11,356 nt of DNA, taken from assembly GCA_039029395.1 (NCBI GenBank), contig JBCCGG010000079.1, forward strand, positions 1-11,356, written 5' to 3'. The stretch is from JBCCGG01 sp039029395 (GTDB taxonomy: Bacteria; Pseudomonadota; Alphaproteobacteria; Kiloniellales; JAKSDN01). This document shows, piece after piece, positions 6,955 to 11,356 of the stretch. A program made the position numbers and the translations under genes. Below the pieces are notes generated by a model. It saw only the letters and a list, made by a program, of their open reading frames with translations, was not told where the DNA came from and did no database searches. Each line of letters opens with the position of its first letter. Position 1 is the first letter of the stretch.

Positions 6955-6990
6955 AAGAGGGTCGGCCCGCTTGGGACGACCCTCTTTTCC
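6955..6990 (+). terminator. Strong hairpin with T-rich tail, possibly bidirectional
   Basis: AAGAGGGTCG (6955-6964) and CGACCCTCTT (6977-6986) form a perfect 10-base-pair stem. The loop can itself pair CCC (6966-6968) with GGG (6973-6975). The plus strand continues TTCCTTTCC, so the better tail faces rightward, although no plus-strand gene precedes it. That is the main reason to suspect a plus-strand small transcript. It also lies 24 bases past the stop of the minus-strand gene at 7011 and may serve that gene, but the minus-side tail (GGCC) is poor. Confidence 0.6.
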
Positions 6991-7010
6991 TTTCCGCTCG
7001 AACCGTGCCC

Positions 7011-7685
7011 TTAAACGGGGCAGCGGTTGAGCAGCATGTTGTTGGTGCGCCGCCACTCAATGGTGTCGGGGCCGCGCTTGATGATCCGGCTGTTGTTGGA
7101 GGGGTAGATGAAGACCTGCTCGCTGCCCGAGGGGCTGTAGGTCTCCTTGGTGTCCGTACAGTCGCCGCCACTGCATTGCAGGACGGTGAACTCCTGGGCG
7201 CCGGTAAACTTGAACTGATAGGAGCGCGGGGCGTTGCCGCAACTGGTCGCCCATCGGCCGCTGAAGTAGGCCTGGTCGACAGTGCCCGGCGGGTTGCCGT
7301 CCCTATAGGTGCCGACGATGATGCATCCAGCCGCACCGAAGGCCCGGAAAGCGCAGTTCGCCAGGGCCTCGCCGTTGGCGCGCTGCTGCGTGTCGGCGCC
7401 GCAGGAGGCCGAGAGGGTCTTGGTCGACTCGCTGAAGGCGATCGCGCCGTGACCCGGCCGGGTGCAGGAGGTATGGGCCTCACAGTCGCCGCCGCCGGCC
7501 GCCTGGCATAGACGCTCGGCCTCCTGCTTGGCCTGGAGCAGGTCGGGCGCAACATTGAAGGCGAATACGCCAGTTGCCTTGTCGAAGGCGATGGCGGAGG
7601 CGGCCCATGCAGGCGCACCGATGGCCGCCGCGAGGCAAAGCACACCGGCGAAGGCGCCGGCTTTCCAGCTCGAGATTCGGGACAT
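7011..7685 (-). CDS. Cys-rich secreted protein with DUF4189-like domain
   Basis: This 224-residue exported protein has a Sec signal peptide, residues 1-28, ending PAWA. The following part matches the DUF4189 pattern. AIAFDKATGVFAF (31-43) is followed by a helix with a cysteine, then GGGDCEAHTSC (64-74). A second AIAFSESTKTL (81-91) precedes QQRANGEALANC (100-111) and GAAGC (117-121). The paired AIAF units suggest a repeated half-domain. The C-terminal 100 residues are a separate, unrecognised region with a CSGGDC (171-176) loop. The mature protein has ten cysteines, an even number that fits disulfide bonding in the periplasm or outside the cell. Function is unknown. The ATG at 7685 is preferred: GGGAAGAG (7698-7691, minus strand) is well placed before it, whereas the longer reading starts with GTG at 7700 inside that signal. 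Confidence 0.72.
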   Translation of the reverse strand: MSRISSWKAGAFAGVLCLAAAIGAPAWAASAIAFDKATGVFAFNVAPDLLQAKQEAERLCQAAGGGDCEAHTSCTRPGHGAIAFSESTKTLSASCGADTQQRANGEALANCAFRAFGAAGCIIVGTYRDGNPPGTVDQAYFSGRWATSCGNAPRSYQFKFTGAQEFTVLQCSGGDCTDTKETYSPSGSEQVFIYPSNNSRIIKRGPDTIEWRRTNNMLLNRCPV

Positions 7686-7743
7686 GATTGCTCTTCCCAC
7701 TATGTGATCGACAGAAGGGGCGTGCCAGCGCCGGAACCCGGGT

Positions 7744-7959
7744 CTAGCCCTTGTACCAGGGGCAGTTTTCCTTGCTCGCCTGGCTCGGCTCGAAGCCGCC
7801 AGTCGAATTGGAGTACTGCACCATCACGGTGGAGCCGTCGGGCATGCAATAGGGATCGGCGATGTCGCCCAGCCAGCGGCTATCGCGCCCCTCACCGCCA
7901 CACGCCGACAGCAGCGCGCAAGCAGCCGCCGCAAGAAGCCATTTAGACATGATCGTCAT
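7744..7959 (-). CDS. Small lipoprotein, unknown function
   Basis: The 71-residue product starts MTIMSKWLLA, with lipobox LSAC (Cys20) after a short hydrophobic core, so it should be lipid-anchored. The mature part is only about 50 residues. It contains DPYCMPDGSTVMVQYSN (35-51) and ends KENCPWYKG; Cys38 and Cys66 could pair. No family is recognised. The start at 7959 is favoured over the ATG at 7989, which lies inside a perfect hairpin (7980-8003) and would put extra polar residues before the signal. ATG at 7950 (MSKWLL) is equally compatible with the lipoprotein signal. The gene is 58 bases upstream of the DUF4189 gene on the same strand, and both encode secreted Cys-containing proteins, so they may form one operon. 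Confidence 0.65.
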   Translation of the reverse strand: MTIMSKWLLAAAACALLSACGGEGRDSRWLGDIADPYCMPDGSTVMVQYSNSTGGFEPSQASKENCPWYKG

Positions 7960-7979
7960 ACCCCGATTTCCAGTAAGGT

Positions 7980-8003
7980 TGCTAGTCAAGGCTCAGACTA
8001 GCA
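7980..8003. other. Perfect 8-bp hairpin upstream of the small lipoprotein gene
   Basis: TGCTAGTC (7980-7987) and GACTAGCA (7996-8003) are perfect inverted repeats around an 8-base loop. It stands 20 bases before the lipoprotein start and 1 base from a second hairpin. There is no T run on either side, so it is either an operator, a 5' UTR structure, or the inner part of a transcript end. Confidence 0.45.
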
Positions 8004-8004
8004 C

Positions 8005-8041
8005 GCGGCGACTCCCATTCAAGTACCAAGGGAGGCGCCGC
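8005..8041 (-). terminator. Stable hairpin just past the PCuAC-fusion stop
   Basis: GCGGCG (8005-8010) plus CTCCC (8012-8016) pair with GGGAG (8030-8034) plus CGCCGC (8036-8041), with a single A/G mismatch and a 13-base loop. It begins 13 bases after the stop of the minus-strand gene at 8055, the usual place for a 3'-end structure. It has no T tract, so it may protect the mRNA end or act with Rho rather than terminate by itself. Confidence 0.45.
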
Positions 8042-8054
8042 CACTTGACCGGCG

Positions 8055-9236
8055 TCATTCGGGTAAGACTTCCAAGTAAAGCAACGTAGTGTGGCTGTGG
8101 TCGTGCGCGCCGAAGCCGTGGGAGGTGATCGGGAAGCGGCCGGCGCTATGGGCGTCGAAGGAGGTGATCGTCGGGTCCCCTTGTTCGATGCCGGTCAAGA
8201 TGTCGTAGCCATGCAGGTGAAGCTCAGTGGCCTCGTCGCTCGACCATTCCAGACGAACCTGCTCGCCCTCGGTGACCCGGACCGTGTCGGGGCCGAGCAC
8301 CTTTCGACCGCGGATCTGCAGGTCGACTACGTGAATCGCGGCCTCGGGCTTCTCGTTCGCTCCGGCTTCAATCGTGACGTCGGCGGCAACCTGGTGACCA
8401 TCCACCTGGTAGTGGCGGTGGTCGTTGGTGTGTAGGGTCACGCGAATCTCGTGGCTGCCTTCGGGTAGGCTTTCCAGGCGGTGGGTGTCCTCGTAAACCC
8501 GGGTGATCTTCTCGCCGTCCACGTAGAGGTGGGCGTGGCCCTCGCCCTCTTGGTGTGGCTGGTCGGCGTGCGCCTCGGAGAAGGTGAAGTTGTCCGTGTC
8601 AAGCTTGATCAGCCACCCCTCTTCAGGGTCACCAACCACTTGGAGGCGCAGGCTTGGGCCGCTCTCCCCATCCATCTCGATCGCTTTGCCGTGGTGCGCT
8701 TCGTGATGAGCGGCGTGGTCCATGGAGCCGTGATCCATGGAACCATGATCCATGGAAGCGTGGTCCATCTCACCGTGGCCGCCGGAGGGTCCGCTGGCGG
8801 TCGCCTTGTCGACCTGGACCTGAATCGTCACCTCGCCGGCCTCGGCGAAGCTGAGGGTCATGGGAAAGGTCTCGCCTTCTTTCAGCGGCTGCTTCAGCCC
8901 CATGAGCATGACATGCATGCCGCCCGGCTCGAGCGCAGCGGTCTCGCCCGGTGCCAGCTCTAGGACCTCCATGGGGCGCATCTTCATGACCCCTTCATCC
9001 ATGATCGTGTTGTGCAGCTCGACATGATTGGCGACCGGCGAGGCGAGCCCGACCAGGCGGTCGGCGTGCTGGCCATAATTTGCGATCGTCAGGTAGGCTG
9101 CGCCCACCTTGACCTGACCCAGGCTGGCGCGCGCCCAGGGCTGGCTGACCTTCAGCGAGCCCTCCTCGGCGGCCGCGGCCGGACCGCTCAGACCGAGGAG
9201 GAGGGATGCCAGGATGACGAGGGGTCTGAAGCGCAT
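8055..9236 (-). CDS. PCu(A)C copper-chaperone fusion with His/Met linker and cupredoxin-like tail
   Basis: The exported protein has 393 residues: a signal peptide (about 1-23, ending AAA) and several regions. Residues 25-145 are a PCu(A)C (DUF461) domain with the full H-x10-M-x21-H-x-M site: His75, Met86, His108 and Met110. In this family that site binds Cu(I) and delivers it to the CuA centre of cytochrome oxidase. Residues 153-183 are a linker of MDH repeats and HH pairs, able to hold metal. Residues about 195-290 form a beta-rich domain with GHAHLYVDGEKITRVY (233-248) and RVTLHTNDHRHY, seen in metal-related periplasmic proteins. Residues about 300-393 look like a cupredoxin fold, with TELHLHGYD (337-345) and a terminal GFGAHDHSH. 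Typical PCuAC proteins are about 150-180 residues, so this is much longer. The ATG at 9236 follows AAGGA, and longer frames lack a signal sequence. No cox or sco gene is nearby. Confidence 0.85.
   Translation of the reverse strand: MRFRPLVILASLLLGLSGPAAAAEEGSLKVSQPWARASLGQVKVGAAYLTIANYGQHADRLVGLASPVANHVELHNTIMDEGVMKMRPMEVLELAPGETAALEPGGMHVMLMGLKQPLKEGETFPMTLSFAEAGEVTIQVQVDKATASGPSGGHGEMDHASMDHGSMDHGSMDHAAHHEAHHGKAIEMDGESGPSLRLQVVGDPEEGWLIKLDTDNFTFSEAHADQPHQEGEGHAHLYVDGEKITRVYEDTHRLESLPEGSHEIRVTLHTNDHRHYQVDGHQVAADVTIEAGANEKPEAAIHVVDLQIRGRKVLGPDTVRVTEGEQVRLEWSSDEATELHLHGYDILTGIEQGDPTITSFDAHSAGRFPITSHGFGAHDHSHTTLLYLEVLPE
8719..8778 (-). repeat. Four 15-base tandem units encoding the SMDHG-type linker
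   Basis: Units at 8719-8733, 8734-8748, 8749-8763 and 8764-8778 each start TCCAT. They encode successive five-residue repeats of the form S-M-D-H-G/A in the PCuAC fusion. The first three are near-identical and the fourth has diverged. In-frame slippage here would change the number of metal-binding His/Met pairs without breaking the protein. Confidence 0.75.
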
Positions 9237-9355
9237 GACGAACGTCCTTGGGGTTGTAGGCTGCGGGCGCCCAAGATCTACCATTTAGTGGCTTTCAGCA
9301 AGTTAACAGGCGCGCGGCTTGCGAAGTGGCCAGCGCCCGGTGTAGGACCTCACCC

Positions 9356-9646
9356 ATGAGCGAGACCGTCCGCATCACCATTGCCTATTGCACCCAGTGC
9401 CGCTGGCTGCTGCGCGCCGCCTGGATGGCCCAGGAGCTCCTAACCACCTTCGAGGGTGAGCTGTACGAAGTCGCCCTTCGGCCGGCCACGGGCGGCCTCT
9501 TCGAGGTCCACGTAAACGGCACTCTGGTCTGGTCGCGCAAGGACGAGGGCGGCTTTCCCGACATCAAGGTCCTCAAGCAACGGGTGCGCGACCGCATCGC
9601 GCCCGAAAAATCGCTCGGTCACTCGGACCGCAAAGCGGATCCTTGA
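9356..9646 (+). CDS. SelT/SelW/SelH (Rdx) family thioredoxin-like protein
   Basis: This 96-residue protein carries the family signature. YCTQCRW (11-17) has the CxxC redox pair Cys12/Cys15, where some relatives carry selenocysteine in the second position. It is followed by AQELLTTF (25-32), EVALRPATGGLFEVHVNG (38-55), a WSRK turn (59-62), GFPDIKVLKQRVRD (66-79) and a closing LGHSD (87-91). These match bacterial SelW-like proteins of about 90-100 residues nearly end to end. They have a thioredoxin-like fold and are thought to act in thiol redox control; partners are not known. No UGA interrupts the frame, so selenocysteine is not needed. The ATG at 9356 has TAGGAC upstream and fits the family N-terminus better than the frame start at 9326. 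Its 3' end overlaps the convergent phosphatase gene by 28 bases. Confidence 0.85.
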   Translation: MSETVRITIAYCTQCRWLLRAAWMAQELLTTFEGELYEVALRPATGGLFEVHVNGTLVWSRKDEGGFPDIKVLKQRVRDRIAPEKSLGHSDRKADP

Positions 9647-10188
9647 GCAAAGGCCAGGAGCGCCGCTTGGGCCTCCTGCAGCGTGGCGCAACGCTGATCG
9701 CAGTCGACCGCCTCGAGCGCGCCCGACGGATCGTAGAGCAGCGCGAGGCCAAGCCCAGCCGCCCGGGCCGCCGCCATGTCCCGCGCTTGATCGCCGATCA
9801 TGGCCGAGGCCCCTAGATCCAAGCCGAAGTCCGACGCCGCCTGGAGGAGCATGCCTGGCGCCGGCTTGCGCCAGGCGCTCTCGCGCCGATAAATGCCTCG
9901 CCCGGCGGTCGGATGGTCAGGACAGTGATAGATCCGGTCAAGCGCCACACCCTGTTCCCGAAAACGTTCGTCCATCCAATAAGTTAGAGTCTTAAATTGA
10001 TCTTCCGTGAATAGACCGCGACCGATCCCGGATTGGTTGGTCACGACGATCGAAAGGAACCCGGCGTCCCGCGCCGCACGAACCAGCGGAAAGATGCCGT
10101 CGATGAAGCGCACCTGCTCGGGCCGATGAACATAGCCCAGGTCCTGGTTGATCACGCCGTCCCGGTCCAAAAACAGCGCGCGGATCAT
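9619..10188 (-). CDS. gmhB: GmhB-type HAD phosphatase (heptose bisphosphate 7-phosphatase)
   Basis: The 189-residue HAD-superfamily enzyme has DRDGV (8-12; nucleophile Asp8, acid Asp10), motif II TNQSGIGRG (50-58), the Lys108 of RKPAPGM (107-113), and GDQARD (132-137; Asp133 and Asp137 for Mg2+). Both length and motifs fit D,D-heptose 1,7-bisphosphate phosphatase, which works in the ADP-heptose pathway for the LPS inner core. One departure stands out. The zinc loop of classical GmhB needs C-x-H ... C-x-C. Here Cys89 and His92 (CPDHP) remain, but the second pair is missing (RRESAWRKP), so structural zinc is unlikely. A histidinol-phosphate phosphatase-like role is the main alternative. A TATAAA box (10218-10213, minus strand) about 25 bases before the ATG could be the -10 of its promoter. 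No other heptose gene is nearby. Confidence 0.8.
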   Translation of the reverse strand: MIRALFLDRDGVINQDLGYVHRPEQVRFIDGIFPLVRAARDAGFLSIVVTNQSGIGRGLFTEDQFKTLTYWMDERFREQGVALDRIYHCPDHPTAGRGIYRRESAWRKPAPGMLLQAASDFGLDLGASAMIGDQARDMAAARAAGLGLALLYDPSGALEAVDCDQRCATLQEAQAALLAFAQGSALRSE

Positions 10189-10240
10189 GATCGTGCCCCA
10201 CAGGGCTTTGAATTTATAACCAAAAATTTAATCACGAGAT

Positions 10241-10269
10241 CTTGAAAGCCACCCCCTTTGGGCCCAAAT
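10241..10269 (+). promoter_or_regulatory. Candidate heat-shock (RpoH-type) promoter of groESL
   Basis: CTTGAAA (10241-10247) equals the -35 of sigma-32 promoters. Thirteen bases later comes GGCCCAAAT (10261-10269), a poor match to the CCCCATnT -10. It stands just before the CIRCE operator, the right place for the groESL promoter. A housekeeping promoter using the same TTGAAA is also possible. The -35 is convincing; the -10 is not. Confidence 0.4.
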
Positions 10270-10278
10270 CCCTGGGTG

Positions 10279-10309
10279 CCTTGGCACTCGCCGTTTGGGA
10301 GTGCCAAGG
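10279..10309. promoter_or_regulatory. CIRCE operator (HrcA-binding inverted repeat)
   Basis: TTGGCACTC (10281-10289), nine bases, then GAGTGCCAA (10299-10307) form the CIRCE element. The consensus arm is TTAGCACTC; here the third base is G in one arm, with a compensating C in the other. The dyad extends by CC and GG on the outside, giving 11-base arms. HrcA binds CIRCE to repress chaperonin genes until heat or misfolding titrates GroEL. Being transcribed upstream of groES, it could also fold in the mRNA leader. Confidence 0.93.
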
Positions 10310-10359
10310 CGTATCTATCTATGTCACCCAATCTCTATAAAAGGAACGGAGATCTGTCC

Positions 10360-10680
10360 ATGAACTTCAGACCTCTCCATGACCGTGTCGTCGTCCGTCG
10401 CCTAGACGAGGACGAGCGCACGGCAGGTGGGATCATCATCCCCGATTCGGCGAAGGAAAAGCCGAGCCAGGGCGAGATCATCGCGGTCGGCGACGGCGCG
10501 CGCAACGAGCAGGGCCAAGTCACCCCGCTTGACGTCAAGCCAGGCGACCGAGTGCTTTTTGGCAAGTGGTCGGGCACTGAGGTGAAGATCGACGGCGAAG
10601 ACCTGCTGATCATGAAAGAAGCCGACATCATGGGCGTGCTTGAGGGCTCGTCCGCCAAGAAGTCCAAGAAGGCGGCCTAA
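10360..10680 (+). CDS. groES: GroES co-chaperonin (Cpn10)
   Basis: This is a full-length 106-residue GroES; the family is usually 95-105 residues. It starts MNFRPLHDRVVVRR. The mobile loop that docks on GroEL is ERTAGGIIIPDSAKEKP (19-35), including the IIIP hydrophobic contact. The roof and core segments GEIIAVGDG and VKPGDRVLFGKWSGTEVKI are intact. The C-terminus has an extra Lys/Ala-rich tail (SSAKKSKKAA) beyond the usual end. It caps the GroEL ring as a heptamer and encloses folding substrate. The ATG at 10360 is set by homology. A GGAACGGAG purine stretch lies upstream, and in-frame upstream codons would run through the CIRCE leader. groEL follows after 43 bases. Confidence 0.97.
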   Translation: MNFRPLHDRVVVRRLDEDERTAGGIIIPDSAKEKPSQGEIIAVGDGARNEQGQVTPLDVKPGDRVLFGKWSGTEVKIDGEDLLIMKEADIMGVLEGSSAKKSKKAA

Positions 10681-10723
10681 CCTAGGCGCCTGGATCTGAT
10701 AAATTTCAAGGAGTTAAGTCAAC

Positions 10724-11356
<633 letters not shown>

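Larger units (their letters stand above)
6645..7010. other. Gene-free region: AT-rich half followed by structured half
   Basis: This 366-base stretch holds no credible ORF. Positions about 6660-6860 are strikingly AT-rich for this genome and probably contain the ompA-like gene promoter. I could not assign confident -35 and -10 boxes there on the minus strand. On the plus strand TATGAT (6844-6849) looks like a -10 box, but the nearest -35-like TTGAGT (6818-6823) is 20 bases away, which is too far. The second half (6858-6990) is GC-rich and forms several hairpins, listed separately. Confidence 0.6.

Noticed and set aside
10336..10341. TATAAA as a -10 box for groES
   Set aside because: Transcription would start inside or after the ribosome-binding site, and no -35 box lies at the right distance.

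Overview
This GC-rich window from a Gram-negative bacterium most likely comes from an alphaproteobacterium, possibly of the Rhodospirillales type. The reasons are strong GC codon bias, lipoproteins and an OmpA-like envelope protein, a heptose-phosphate phosphatase of LPS core synthesis, and a CIRCE-controlled groES-groEL operon. The lineage is inferred from overall character, not from a marker gene. Sixteen genes are supported, counting a doubtful fragment at the left edge and a groEL cut off by the right edge.

Layout. Positions 1-270 are AT-richer with no convincing complete gene. At 271-2033, on the minus strand, a DUF4396 membrane protein with a His/Met-rich loop is followed by a tandem universal-stress protein. 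At 2188-4743, on the plus strand, come a small exported protein, a glycine-zipper lipoprotein, a PLP-dependent threonine/serine dehydratase close to EutB, and a TauE/SafE permease. At 4751-6644, on the minus strand, an OmpA-domain protein leads into a calcineurin-type metallophosphatase lipoprotein. The permease and phosphatase genes converge with 7 bases between them.

Positions 6645-7010 form the longest gene-free stretch. It is AT-rich, then strongly structured, with intrinsic-terminator-like hairpins facing each way, so it may encode a small RNA or a structured 3' UTR. At 7011-9236, again on the minus strand, lie a PCu(A)C copper-chaperone fusion with a His/Met linker and a cupredoxin-like tail, two adjacent hairpins, a tiny lipoprotein, and a Cys-rich DUF4189 secreted protein. 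At 9356-10188 a CxxC SelT/SelW/SelH-type protein (plus) overlaps tail to tail with a GmhB-type phosphatase (minus). From 10241 to the end is the chaperonin operon with its CIRCE operator.

Together the window is mostly envelope and stress functions. Two separate minus-strand units, DUF4396-usp and the PCuAC fusion, carry histidine- and methionine-rich segments that suggest binding of copper or another soft metal. No mobile element, CRISPR array, tRNA or rRNA was seen. No complete new system is evident. The items most worth a second look are the multidomain copper-chaperone fusion and the structured 6.85-6.99 kb intergenic region.
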